A DNA stretch of 64,000 nt. Source: Phytoactinopolyspora alkaliphila (GTDB lineage Bacteria; Actinomycetota; Actinomycetes; Jiangellales; Jiangellaceae). A program made the position numbers and the translations under genes. The notes below the pieces were generated by a model. That model was given only the letters and a program-made list of their open reading frames with translations, did no database searches and was not told where the DNA came from. The DNA is taken from NCBI RefSeq assembly GCF_010550695.1, contig NZ_JAAGOB010000014.1, positions 1 to 64,000 of the forward strand, written 5' to 3'. Below are positions 15,650-23,718 of the stretch, piece by piece (the first letter of the stretch is position 1; every line of letters begins with the position of its first letter).

Positions 15650-16198
15650 ATGAGCGCTTCGGAGATCATCGAGGACTGGCCCGAAGAGTCCCGGGAAGCG
15701 GCTCAGCTGGTCATCGACACGTACGGTGAGCCGCACGAGGCCGGCCCGTCGCTGCTGATCTGGTACCGCGTGGGTCCGTGGAAGCGCATCGAGGCGTCGA
15801 AGGTCTTCCATGAGCACAATTTCCCTGTCCCGCATATCGACTCGGTGGAATCGGTCATCGACTACCACGTTGATCCACGAGTCGTGTCGTCGCTGGTGGA
15901 ATTCGACGGCAGCGTCGTCGTCGAGCGAACTGCGGGGGAGGTGTCGGCCCGATGCCACGACGAGCAGGCCAACTTCCTCGCGCTGAACCTCATGCATGAC
16001 ATCGTCACCGGCAGGATGGACGTCGCGGAGGCGCGTGGCTACTACGCCAAGGAATTCCTCGATGTGCGCCGCGGCAATCCGACGCCTTACATGGAGGGCT
16101 TGCGTTTCCAGCCGGAGGATGGCTCGGCCGCGGACCCGGACCGCAGGATTGTCTCCGACGAAGAGCTCGAGGAGGCTGCGAGTCAGGGCGGTTCCTGA
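15650..16198 (+). CDS. Conserved hypothetical protein
   Basis: A 182-residue product from ATG 15650, behind the purine-rich GGGGGCGAG. It opens 'MSASEIIEDWPEESREAAQL' and carries 'LLIWYRVGPWKRIEASKVFH' and 'SARCHDEQANFLALNLMHDI', stretches I recognise as conserved across soil bacteria without functional assignment. The chain is acidic and soluble with no signal peptide. It is monocistronic; the next gene (PadR) starts 140 bp downstream with its own promoter space. Confidence 0.8.
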   Translation: MSASEIIEDWPEESREAAQLVIDTYGEPHEAGPSLLIWYRVGPWKRIEASKVFHEHNFPVPHIDSVESVIDYHVDPRVVSSLVEFDGSVVVERTAGEVSARCHDEQANFLALNLMHDIVTGRMDVAEARGYYAKEFLDVRRGNPTPYMEGLRFQPEDGSAADPDRRIVSDEELEEAASQGGS

Positions 16199-16338
16199 CT
16201 CGTACGCACGAGGGGCCGAACCCGACCGTAAGGCTGTGGCGTGGTCTCTGTTGAGTCGAGGTGACGCGCCGCCCGGCCAGCGAGCGGCGCGCTGGGCATG
16301 CTATGTTGTCACGCATGGTACCTAGCGAGGCTCAGGTG

Positions 16339-16668
16339 ATGACGAATCTCCGGCGTGGATCGCTGGAGTACTGCATCCTGGCTTTGCTCCGTGACGGTGA
16401 GCGATATGGGCTCGACATCGCCCGGGACCTAACAGACGGCGTTCTACTCGCAGGTGAGGGAACCTTGTATCCCTTGCTTTCCCGGCTCCGCAAGGGTGGA
16501 CTTGTGACGACGACGTGGCGCGAATCCAGCACAGGACCACCACGGCGGTACTACAGCCTCACGGCCGATGGGCGTGCGGCGTTACGGGTCTTCGAATCGG
16601 CGTGGGTGCCCTTCCGCATGGCCGTCGATGCCGCGATTGGTGACCAGGCAGGAGGCAGTGATGGCTGA
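16339..16668 (+). CDS. PadR family transcriptional regulator
   Basis: A 109-residue product. ATG 16339 (MTNLRRGSLEYCILALL) is preferred over ATG 16315 because AGCGAGG lies 8 nt upstream and PadR proteins usually begin here. The winged helix is clear: 'RYGLDIARDLTDGVLLAGEG', 'TLYPLLSRLRKGGLVTTTW', 'RRYYSLTADGRAALRVFE'. The end overlaps the HAAS-domain membrane gene. PadR/HAAS pairs are standard in Firmicutes and Actinobacteria, the regulator controlling the membrane partner. Confidence 0.92.
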   Translation: MTNLRRGSLEYCILALLRDGERYGLDIARDLTDGVLLAGEGTLYPLLSRLRKGGLVTTTWRESSTGPPRRYYSLTADGRAALRVFESAWVPFRMAVDAAIGDQAGGSDG

Positions 16669-17392
16669 GGGTTCGGGTCAGGGATCGATGCGCAGTGCGA
16701 TACAGGTCGAGAAGGTGCGGCGGTATCTGGACGAACTCGACGCGGCGCTGGCGGAGAGGGGCGTCGTCGACCGAGCGGAGATCGTCGCCTCCATCCGGGA
16801 GCACATCGAGTCCGACCTCGCCGAGCGCGAGCCCAGTGACGACGACGTCGACCGCGTCCTGGCGTCGCTCGGTGACCCGTTGACGATCGCGGCCGAGGCC
16901 TGTGGGAGCGCTGAGGCTGACGGCGCGGAGTCTCACGCCGCAGCGCACCGCGGCAGCCTCGATGAGCGCGGCCCTGGCATGCTGGCCGGCTCATGGGTGC
17001 CGGCGGCTGTAGTCGCGCTGGTGATGCTCAGTTCGGTCACGCTGTTCTTCTATCTCCCCGTCGTCACGTTTCTGATCGGGCTGGTGCTGCTGTGGGCCTC
17101 GACGCTCTGGACACCGTGGGAGAAGCTGCTGGGCACGTTCGTCTTGCCGCTTCCCGGCGTCGCGGTGTGGGTGGTGCTCGGCGGCCTGTTCCTGGCATCT
17201 ACGGAGTGTGTGTCCGAGTCCAGCTCCGTGGAGGTCGGCTCTGGTGGTGTTCCCGAGGTCTCGACGGTCTGTACCGGAGGTCTGTCGGCGCTGGGCAGCA
17301 TCATCGGCGCCGGCCTGCTGATCGCGGCGGTGACGGGCGGCATCGCGGCGGCTGTCGTCCTGTACCGGCGGGGCATGTCGCGAGTGCTGTGA
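16661..17392 (+). CDS. HAAS domain membrane protein
   Basis: A 243-residue product from ATG 16661, preceded by GGAGG and overlapping the PadR stop. Residues about 10-75 form the helical HAAS (DUF1700-like) domain: 'VEKVRRYLDELDAALAERGV', 'IREHIESDLAEREPSDDDVD', 'VLASLGDPLTIAAEA'. Three to four membrane helices follow from about residue 105. The Ser/Cys-rich segment between helices ('STECVSESSSVEVGSGGVPE') is probably extracytoplasmic. Partner of the upstream PadR protein; function unknown. Confidence 0.85.
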   Translation: MAEGSGQGSMRSAIQVEKVRRYLDELDAALAERGVVDRAEIVASIREHIESDLAEREPSDDDVDRVLASLGDPLTIAAEACGSAEADGAESHAAAHRGSLDERGPGMLAGSWVPAAVVALVMLSSVTLFFYLPVVTFLIGLVLLWASTLWTPWEKLLGTFVLPLPGVAVWVVLGGLFLASTECVSESSSVEVGSGGVPEVSTVCTGGLSALGSIIGAGLLIAAVTGGIAAAVVLYRRGMSRVL

Positions 17393-17439
17393 GGGCATCG
17401 CGAGTGGTCGCCGACCGCCGGGCGCGGTCAGCTCGCCCG

Positions 17440-18291
17440 TCAGGGCCGCCCGGCGTGCGGTGCCGGAGCCTTCGCGGTGAGGACCCGGCCGGTGCGCGAT
17501 CCCTCGGTCATCGCGGTGGGCCACTCGGCGGCCATGAGGTACAGCGTGCGGCCGTCTGGGCCGCCGAGCATGCAGCCGAAGCAGCCGCGGTCGACGTCGA
17601 TGGTGTGCAGGACCTTCCCGCCTTCTTCGACACGTACACAGCGCCGATTCGGCACGTCGGCGTACCAGACGGCGCCCTCGGCGTCCAGGCAGATCCCGTC
17701 CGGTGAGCCGTCGCCCAGATCGGCCCACGTCCGCTGACCGGACAAGTCACCGTTCTGCTCGATGTCGAAGGCTGTCAGCTTGTTCCCGTAGGACTCGGCG
17801 ACGATCAGGGTGGAACCGTCGGCGGTGATGGCCATGCCGTTGGGGAAGTGAAGCCGGTCCGCTACCTGCCGAGCCTGGCCGTCGGGGCTGACGACGGCGA
17901 TGAGGCCACGATCGGAGTCCTCGTCGCGGTCCATGTCGAAGCCGATGCTGTTGACGTAGGCATTGCCGTTGGAGGCGACGACGATCTCGTTCCACGCTTT
18001 GTCGCTGATGGCCTTGAGATCGGCGTAGACCGACAGCGACGTGCGGCTCTCCAGGGAGAGGAGTGCATGGTCCGTGCCGGAGGAGATCAACATCCGGCCG
18101 TCCAGTAGCCAGTCGAAGGAGAAGGGGAACGAGTCCACCTGGGCCACCATGGTTCCCTCACCATCGTCGTCCACTGTCATGATCTCGTGCGTTCCCCAGT
18201 CTGCAAACCAGAGCCGGCCGTCGCGCCAGCGTGGCGACTCGCCGAACGCCAGGCCGGCCATAAGTACGTGGGGACCAGTGTGGGGGTTCAT
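17440..18291 (-). CDS. SMP-30/gluconolactonase family protein
   Basis: A 283-residue product. ATG 18291 is chosen because GGAGG at 18301-18305 lies 9 nt away; ATG 18300 abuts the GGAGG too closely. A six-bladed propeller with the usual marks: 'GLAFGESPRWRDGRLWFADW' (metal-binding Glu), 'LHFPNGMAITADGSTLIVAE' (Asn) and 'DGICLDAEGAVWYADV' (Asp). Members hydrolyse aldonolactones. It is divergent from the second sulfatase and 200 bp away, so a role in using the desulfated sugar is plausible but not shown. Confidence 0.9.
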   Translation of the reverse strand: MNPHTGPHVLMAGLAFGESPRWRDGRLWFADWGTHEIMTVDDDGEGTMVAQVDSFPFSFDWLLDGRMLISSGTDHALLSLESRTSLSVYADLKAISDKAWNEIVVASNGNAYVNSIGFDMDRDEDSDRGLIAVVSPDGQARQVADRLHFPNGMAITADGSTLIVAESYGNKLTAFDIEQNGDLSGQRTWADLGDGSPDGICLDAEGAVWYADVPNRRCVRVEEGGKVLHTIDVDRGCFGCMLGGPDGRTLYLMAAEWPTAMTEGSRTGRVLTAKAPAPHAGRP

Positions 18292-18492
18292 CGATGCCAT
18301 CCTCCGTGTGCGGGAACCTTGTGCTCTCCGGTTACCCACTCGGCGCTGTGCATCCCGGCCGACTGCGCGGCGCCCGCACCGCCCCGTGGCGTTTCGGTGC
18401 ACGGCGCAGCCCACGGGCGATGCGGTCGGCTCTGGACGCGCCGTGGTGCGGGCTGCCTATAGTGGGCGTGCCGCGCGCAGGAGGGTCTCAAC

Positions 18493-19884
18493 GTGAGTCA
18501 CCGGCCGAACATCCTGTTCATCATGTCTGACGACCATGCCGCACATGCCATTGGCGCGTATGGCAGCCGGATCAACACGACGCCGCACATCGACCGGATC
18601 GCGGCGGGTGGGATGCGATTCGGCAACACGTTCTGCACAAACTCGATCTGCACGCCGAGCCGGGCATCGATCCTGACCGGAACCTACAGTCACATCAACG
18701 GTGTGACGACGCTGCACACGCAGTTCGACGCACGGCTGCCTGTGTTCCCGGGGCTGTTGCGTGAGGCCGGCTACCAGACGGCGGTCTTCGGGAAGTGGCA
18801 TCTGGGGCACGGCGAGTTGCATGATCCTCGTGGGTTCGACGAGTGGATGGTGCTGCCGGACCAGGGTGACTATCACGATCCGCAGATGATCTCGCTGGGC
18901 GGGCGGCAGGCACACGAGGGGTACGCCACCGACATCATCACCGACCTGTCGCTGGACTGGCTGGCGCGGCGGGACCGGGAACGTCCGTTCTGCCTGCTGG
19001 TGCACCACAAGGCGCCGCATCGGCCGTGGGAGCCGGATGACAAACACGCGACGATGTACGACGACGTGGACATTCCCGAGCCACCGACGCTGCGCGACGA
19101 CTACAGCGGCCGGTCGGAAGCGGCCTCGGCGGCGGTCATGCGGCTCGCCCGTGACATGGACGCTACCGACCTCAAGGAACCCGTGCCGAGCGGGCTGTCC
19201 GACGATGAAGAGCTGGTGTGGAAGTACCAGCGCTACATCAAGGACTATCTGCGGTGTGTGGCCTCGGTCGACGACAATGTGGGCCGGCTGCTGGACTATC
19301 TGGACGCGGAGGGCGTGTCCGAGGATACGATGGTCGTTTACACCTCGGACCAGGGATTCTTTCTGGGGGATCACGGCTGGTACGACAAGCGGTTCATGTA
19401 CGAGGAGTCACTGCGGATGCCGCTGCTGGCCCGCTACCCGAGTCTCATCCCGGCCGGGTCGAGCTGTGACGACCTCGTGCTCAACGTGGATTTCGCGCAG
19501 ACGTTCCTGGAGCTTGGCGGCGTGCCGGAACTGCCCACGATGCAGGGCCGCAGCATCGTGCCGCTGCTGCGTGGTGAACGGCCGGATGACTGGCGGACGT
19601 CGATGTACTACCGGTACTGGATGCACGATGACCAGATCCACCGTATTCGTGCGCATTATGGCGTCCGCACCCACCGGTACAAGCTGATCTGCTACTACGG
19701 CGATGGATACGGCCTGGCCGGCAACTCCGATCGCATCTTCCCGACGGAATGGGAGCTGTTCGATCTCGAACGTGACCCGATGGAGCTGACCAGTGTCCAC
19801 GACGATCCCGAGTACGCACAGGTCCGCAGGGAGCTTGAGACCGAACTGGACCGGCTCCAGCGCGAGGTAGGAGACCTGCCATGA
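18493..19884 (+). CDS. Sulfatase, second copy
   Basis: A 463-residue product from GTG 18493 with AGGAGGG 7 nt upstream. The formylglycine site is CTPSR (Cys53) in 'NSICTPSRASILTGTYSHIN'; other anchors are 'IMSDDHAAHAIGAYGS', 'VFGKWHLGHGE' and 'VVYTSDQGFFLGDHGWYDKR'. The region 'MYEESLRMPLLARYP' and the C-terminal fold fit the DUF4976-type sulfatases that act on sugars and choline sulfate. It is distinct from the sulfatase at 8588, with no close sequence identity outside the motifs. Translationally coupled to an esterase (ATGA overlap). No signal peptide. Confidence 0.93.
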   Translation: MSHRPNILFIMSDDHAAHAIGAYGSRINTTPHIDRIAAGGMRFGNTFCTNSICTPSRASILTGTYSHINGVTTLHTQFDARLPVFPGLLREAGYQTAVFGKWHLGHGELHDPRGFDEWMVLPDQGDYHDPQMISLGGRQAHEGYATDIITDLSLDWLARRDRERPFCLLVHHKAPHRPWEPDDKHATMYDDVDIPEPPTLRDDYSGRSEAASAAVMRLARDMDATDLKEPVPSGLSDDEELVWKYQRYIKDYLRCVASVDDNVGRLLDYLDAEGVSEDTMVVYTSDQGFFLGDHGWYDKRFMYEESLRMPLLARYPSLIPAGSSCDDLVLNVDFAQTFLELGGVPELPTMQGRSIVPLLRGERPDDWRTSMYYRYWMHDDQIHRIRAHYGVRTHRYKLICYYGDGYGLAGNSDRIFPTEWELFDLERDPMELTSVHDDPEYAQVRRELETELDRLQREVGDLP

Positions 19885-20924
19885 CGGTGAACAGGTTTGC
19901 GCCCGAGTCCGTGCACGAGCGGCTACTGGAGGCGGCGCGGCCCGAGCTCGCGTTCGACGGCGCGGCGGACCTTGATACCTGGCGCGATGCTCTAGGTAAG
20001 CGGCTGCGTGAGGTGGTCGGTGCGCTGCCGTCACCGGCGTCGCTGGATGTCCGGGTGGAGTGGCGCGTCGAGCGGGACGGCTTCACAGAGACGCGTTTCG
20101 TGTTCACGGCTGAGCCGGGCGCGGATGTGCCGTGCCATCTGCTGGTGCCGGCCGATGCTGCCGAACCGGTTCCGGTGGTGGTGTGCCTGCAGGGGCACAC
20201 GTCCGGGATGCACAACTCGCTGGGGCGGGCGGACGGGTTCAGTCTGGAGCCGAAGACGCCCGAAGGTGACCGGGACTTCGCGGTCCAGGCCGTATCCCGC
20301 GGTTACGCCGCTCTCGCCATGGAACAGCGCTGCTTCGGCGAGAGGTCGGATCGTCGGCCGGCTGACCGGCGTCACGTCGACGGACCCTGTCACCACGCGT
20401 CGCACGTGGCGTCGTTGCTGGGCAGAACGATGGTGGGGGAGCGGGTGTGGGACGTCAGCCGTGCCATCGACGCGCTCACCGAGAGCTTCGGGGAGGTGCT
20501 GGACCTGTCCCGGATCGCGTGTCTGGGTAACAGCGGTGGTGGGACGGTGTCGTGGTACGCCGCCTGCCTTGATCCACGCATCTCCGCCGTGATGCCGTCG
20601 TGTTCCATCTGTACCTACCGGGCGTGCATCGGCAGCATCGACCACTGCAGTGACAACTACCTCCCTGGAGCGCTGCGGTACTTCGACATGCCGGACCTGG
20701 CCGGGCTGATCGCGCCGCGTCCCCTGGTGGTCGTGGCCGGCCGGGACGACCCACTCTTCCCGGTGGCCGGCGTCGAGGAGGCGTTCGTCACGATCCAAGC
20801 GGTCTACGACGCCGCTGGGGCACCGGATGCGTGTGAGCTGGTAATCGGCGATGGGGGGCACCGCTTCTACGCCGCTGACGCATGGCCGGTCTTCGCCCGG
20901 CTCGCGGGATGGACGGCGTCGTAG
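19881..20924 (+). CDS. Alpha/beta hydrolase, acetyl xylan esterase-like
   Basis: A 347-residue alpha/beta hydrolase. The nucleophile elbow is GNSGGG in 'ARIACLGNSGGGTVSW'-like context, the acid is in 'VVAGRDDPLFPVAG', and His is in 'GDGGHRFY'. An N-terminal helical stretch and 'VVVCLQGHTSGMHNSLGRAD' place it near the abhydrolase_7/acetyl xylan esterase group that removes acetyl groups from sugars. The start overlaps the stop of the sulfatase, so the pair likely strips sulfate and acyl groups from the same glycan fragment (inference). Confidence 0.85.
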   Translation: MTVNRFAPESVHERLLEAARPELAFDGAADLDTWRDALGKRLREVVGALPSPASLDVRVEWRVERDGFTETRFVFTAEPGADVPCHLLVPADAAEPVPVVVCLQGHTSGMHNSLGRADGFSLEPKTPEGDRDFAVQAVSRGYAALAMEQRCFGERSDRRPADRRHVDGPCHHASHVASLLGRTMVGERVWDVSRAIDALTESFGEVLDLSRIACLGNSGGGTVSWYAACLDPRISAVMPSCSICTYRACIGSIDHCSDNYLPGALRYFDMPDLAGLIAPRPLVVVAGRDDPLFPVAGVEEAFVTIQAVYDAAGAPDACELVIGDGGHRFYAADAWPVFARLAGWTAS

Positions 20925-20935
20925 CGCGCGCCAAC

Positions 20936-21051
20936 CCTCGTCCTGGCACTTTCCAGTCGTCCTGACTCCCTTTAATCGCGCCAAACCGCGGTTCTTGGCG
21001 CTTTGGCGCGACTGGAGGGCGTCAGGACGAATCAAAGGCGCCAGGACGAGG
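20936..21051. repeat. 116-bp imperfect palindrome (two 50-nt arms)
   Basis: Arms 20936-20985 and 21002-21051 are inverted copies, matching at 41 of 50 positions, with a 16-nt loop. The outer 12 nt (CCTCGTCCTGGC) and inner 9 nt (CGCGCCAAA) match fully. It lies between the convergent esterase and NUDIX genes. It could be a bidirectional terminator, but arms this long are more like a REP/MITE-type element. Confidence 0.85.
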
Positions 21052-21065
21052 CGTAAGGCTGTAAC

Positions 21066-21545
21066 TCAATCCCTGACCAGGCCGTCGACAGCTGTGGGCG
21101 GGACGTGTCCGTCGAGCGGCTGTGTGCTCACCAGCGCGAGGCCGGTGTCGACGAGCGCGGCCCGCTCCAAGGTCTTCACCTCTGATAGGGGAACCCATGC
21201 CGCGAGGTCGGTCGATCCGTCGATCTCATGGGTCAGCTCGCCACCGATGACCCGGGCTCGGTAGTAGATGCCGACGAGGTGCATGTCCGTCTCCGTGCCA
21301 TCTCTCGTGACGCGACGTGAGCGGGAATCGACGCCCAGAAGCTGTTCGATTCGAGCGTCGTAGCCGGTCTCCTCGGCGACCTCGCGGACTACCGCGCGAT
21401 AGGGATCCTCGTCGTGGTCGACTCCACCGCCGGGCAATGTCCAGTACTTCTCGGCTCGGTCGGGAGAGACGTAACGAGCCAGAAGGACCTGACCGTCGCT
21501 GATGCACACGGCGTAGGCCGCCACTCTGAGTTTCTTCTCGATCAT
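21066..21545 (-). CDS. NUDIX hydrolase
   Basis: A 159-residue NUDIX protein. The Nudix box GX5EX7REUXEEXGU is intact in 'GGVDHDEDPYRAVVREVAEE' followed by 'TGY', which binds the metal that activates water for attack on a nucleoside diphosphate linked to X. 'VAAYAVCISDGQVLLARYVS' is the first strand pair. Substrate class cannot be read; the pattern 'YYRARVIGGEL' resembles general-purpose housekeeping members. It converges with the sulfatase/esterase pair. Confidence 0.92.
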   Translation of the reverse strand: MIEKKLRVAAYAVCISDGQVLLARYVSPDRAEKYWTLPGGGVDHDEDPYRAVVREVAEETGYDARIEQLLGVDSRSRRVTRDGTETDMHLVGIYYRARVIGGELTHEIDGSTDLAAWVPLSEVKTLERAALVDTGLALVSTQPLDGHVPPTAVDGLVRD

Positions 21546-21696
21546 CCCGATCCCTCCAGGGCGCCTTCCAGCTTAGGGGCTGTGGGCCGCGTCGGACGGC
21601 TATCGGCCGGTGCCTAGATCATGGGTGAGCAGCGACCGTACCAGGACATCATGGGGCCCGCGGCCGGGGAATGTAGGGGCGGCACGACTCCAACGC

Positions 21697-21711
21697 GAAA
21701 CCAATGGTTGC
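21697..21711. promoter_or_regulatory. Candidate ArsR operator 1
   Basis: GAAACCAATGGTTGC contains an AACCA-A-TGGTT dyad and matches the site at 21743-21757 in 12 of 15 positions. It overlaps the -35 box (TTGCAC, 21708-21713) of the operon that encodes the ArsR regulator. Confidence 0.6.
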
Positions 21712-21737
21712 ACATCGTCGTGCGTTATGCGTAGACT
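21708..21737 (+). promoter_or_regulatory. Promoter of the SRPBCC-ArsR-SRPBCC operon
   Basis: TTGCAC (21708-21713) and TAGACT (21732-21737) are separated by 18 bp. Transcription would begin near 21744, inside the second operator. Confidence 0.5.
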
Positions 21738-21742
21738 GACGC

Positions 21743-21757
21743 GCAACCAAACGTTGC
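21743..21757. promoter_or_regulatory. Candidate ArsR operator 2
   Basis: GCAACCAAACGTTGC is a GCAAC-N5-GTTGC dyad, 46 bp downstream of the matching site at 21697. It covers the predicted transcription start, and GCAGGAGG of the first gene's ribosome site begins inside it. Confidence 0.6.
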
Positions 21758-21768
21758 AGGAGGCTGAC

Positions 21769-22230
21769 ATGGAGTTCGGAACCATCGAGCGCGAGGTCTA
21801 CGTCGACGCGTCACCAGAGATCGTCTTCGAGGTGGTAAGTAACCCCGACCACCTTAAGCAGTGGTGGCCGGACGATGCCCGGTACGAGCCGACGCCGGGA
21901 TCCGTGGGGGAGATCGTGTTCAGCGGTGGGGACGCCGGCGGCACGGCCGTGCCGTTCACTGTCGTCGACGCCCGGCCGCCGCGAATGTTCTCGTTCCGCT
22001 GGTCGCATCCAGCCGACCAGGTTGCGGCCGAGGGCAACTCGTTCCTGGTTACCTTCGACCTGACACCATCAGGCAGCGGGACGCTGCTCAAGATGACCGA
22101 GACCGGATTCCGCGAGATGGGCTGGGAGGCCGCAGTCCTCGAGCAGCAGTACCAGGAGCATGTCGCCGGCTGGGACCACTTCTTGCCGCGGTTGGCGCCG
22201 TACGCCGCGACGCTGGAAACGCGGTCGTGA
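21769..22230 (+). CDS. SRPBCC (AHSA1-type) protein
   Basis: A 153-residue product from ATG 21769, with GCAGGAGG upstream. 'IEREVYVDASPEIVFEVVSN' and 'PDHLKQWWPDDARYEPTPGS' are the standard opening of activator-of-Hsp90-homologue-1-like START-fold proteins, and 'LLKMTETGFREMGWEAAVLE' the closing helix. These proteins bind hydrophobic ligands in a deep cavity; the ligand is unknown. First gene of a three-gene operon with ArsR and a second SRPBCC protein, a common arrangement. Confidence 0.9.
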   Translation: MEFGTIEREVYVDASPEIVFEVVSNPDHLKQWWPDDARYEPTPGSVGEIVFSGGDAGGTAVPFTVVDARPPRMFSFRWSHPADQVAAEGNSFLVTFDLTPSGSGTLLKMTETGFREMGWEAAVLEQQYQEHVAGWDHFLPRLAPYAATLETRS

Positions 22231-22604
22231 GCCTCGCGATGACCAACGACGTCGACGACGACCTCTGGTCCGCGATCGGGGACCCGACCCGCCGCCGCAT
22301 GCTCGACATGCTGCTCATCGACGGCGGCGGTACCGCGACCACGCTCGGCCAGCAGCTACCGGTCACCCGGCAGGCGGTAGCCAAGCACCTCGGTGTCCTC
22401 GACCGCGTGGGCCTGGTGCGGGCTGCACCGGCGGGACGGGAGAGGCGGTATCGCGTGGACGAAGCGCAGCTCGCCCGTGCGGTGGCCCAGCTGTCGTCGG
22501 TGGGGTCGGCGTGGGACGCGCGCCTGCAACGGATCAAGCGGATCGCCGAGACGATCCAGAACACCCAGAACGCCCAACAGGGCGGAAAAGATCAAGGAGA
22601 GTAG
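22227..22604 (+). CDS. ArsR family transcriptional regulator
   Basis: A 125-residue product from GTG 22227, overlapping the previous stop (GTGA); ATG 22239 is an alternative start. The winged helix is typical: 'LWSAIGDPTRRRMLDMLLID', 'LGQQLPVTRQAVAKHLGVLD', 'VGLVRAAPAGRERRYRVDEA'. No Cys-x-Cys metal site is present, so it is probably not a metal sensor. ArsR genes of this type sit in SRPBCC operons and repress them. Its likely binding sites are the two dyads at 21697 and 21743. Confidence 0.93.
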   Translation: MSLAMTNDVDDDLWSAIGDPTRRRMLDMLLIDGGGTATTLGQQLPVTRQAVAKHLGVLDRVGLVRAAPAGRERRYRVDEAQLARAVAQLSSVGSAWDARLQRIKRIAETIQNTQNAQQGGKDQGE

Positions 22605-22606
22605 AG

Positions 22607-23056
22607 ATGGTGGACATTCTGCACAGGGTCGGGGCGAAGGCCACGGCACCGGAGAAGGTATACGAGGCGCTGACCACCGTCGAAGGTCTCGCCGGCTGGT
22701 GGACCGAGGACACGAACGGGAAAGGCGAGGTCGCCGGCGGCGTGCTCGAGTTCCGGTTCCCCCCGGTCGGTGGCTTCGACATGGAGGTGCTCGAGCTGCG
22801 GCCGGCCGAGCGGGTGGTGTGGAAAGTGGTAGACGGCCCCGCGGAATGGGTCGGCACGACAGTTCACTGGGACCTCCGCCAGGACGGCGACTTCACCATC
22901 GTGCTGTTCAAGCATCAGGGCTGGAAGGAGCCGGTGGAGTTCATGCACCACTGCAGCACCAAGTGGGCGTCGTATCTATTGAGCTTGAAATCGCTCGTGG
23001 AGACCGGCGAGGGCGCGCCGGCGCCGCGGGACGTGCAGATCAGCGACTGGCACTGA
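22607..23056 (+). CDS. SRPBCC domain protein, second copy
   Basis: A 149-residue product from ATG 22607, 2 bp after the ArsR stop, with AAGGAGA upstream. 'ILHRVGAKATAPEKVYEALT' and 'VEGLAGWWTEDTNGKGEVAG' mark the SRPBCC fold, and 'HHCSTKWASYLLSLKSLVET' is the C-terminal helix. It is only distantly similar to the first SRPBCC protein of the operon, so the two likely bind different ligands. A 15-bp palindrome at 23095-23109 downstream could end the transcript. Confidence 0.9.
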   Translation: MVDILHRVGAKATAPEKVYEALTTVEGLAGWWTEDTNGKGEVAGGVLEFRFPPVGGFDMEVLELRPAERVVWKVVDGPAEWVGTTVHWDLRQDGDFTIVLFKHQGWKEPVEFMHHCSTKWASYLLSLKSLVETGEGAPAPRDVQISDWH

Positions 23057-23718
23057 ACCAGGAACGGCCGGCTCGCCACCACCGAGATGGCGGGACGGCA
23101 CCGTGCCGTTCTCCACATCAGACCTCGCCGTCTGCGATGAGGTCATACGATGGCGTAGCGCGAGCGCGGTTCGCCGCGACGGGACTAGCGCGACGGTCTG
23201 GCCCGTCCAACTACCAGTCGTTGTCGTCGAAGAAGACCACGACCGCTGGTAGGCACTCGTGCGCGGCTCTTCGCAGTTCCCGAACGTGCTCTTTCGATGG
23301 CATCAGGCCCTGATTCGAATCGCACAGGCAACCGGTGATAGCGAGACAGTCCGACGCGCGGCGAGGACCGCGTTGGACCTAGCCGGCCGAGGCCCGGTCT
23401 TCCCGCATCACAGGGGCGTTGGCGTGGTGCGGACCGATGCCAAGACCCTGATGCGTCTGCGCAGGCTCGCCAGGTAGGGGCGCGACGTACGCATGATCCG
23501 GCTTCAGGACGGTTGCTGAGATGGTGTCTGGACGAGGAACCAGGGCCGCGGCTCAGTGCTTGATCAGGCCGTCGACAGCGACGCGCTCGACTCGACCTGC
23601 GCGTCGTAGGCGTCGACGACGATCATGTTGTCGGTTGCGGCAAGCTGTACGCGCGATCGCCTCGTAACCGAGGCGACAGCCCTGGCGCATCGTCATGCAC
23701 GGCGGCCGCGAACTTGTG
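23057..23718. other. Gene-poor stretch after the SRPBCC operon
   Basis: Besides the helical remnant at 23259-23477, there is a palindrome at 23095-23109 (ACGGCAC-C-GTGCCGT) and, on the minus strand near 23555-23650, codons reading 'ATDNMIVVDAYDAQVE' and, after a frame change, 'ERVAVDGLIKH'. The latter may be another gene tail broken by a small duplication. No intact gene. Confidence 0.4.
23259..23477 (+). pseudogene. C-terminal remnant of an unidentified helical protein
   Basis: Up to 72 codons ending at TAG 23477: 'NVLFRWHQALIRIAQATGDS', 'ETVRRAARTALDLAGRGPVF', 'GVVRTDAKTLMRLRRLAR'. The helix pattern and conserved-looking end suggest the tail of a larger, TPR-like protein. There is no ribosome site, and stops precede it in frame. 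I do not recognise the parent. It could instead be a small real gene. Confidence 0.35.

Noticed and set aside
18457-19374. 305-codon frame antisense to the second sulfatase
   Set aside because: It has no ribosome site or motif and is an antisense shadow of a clear sulfatase.
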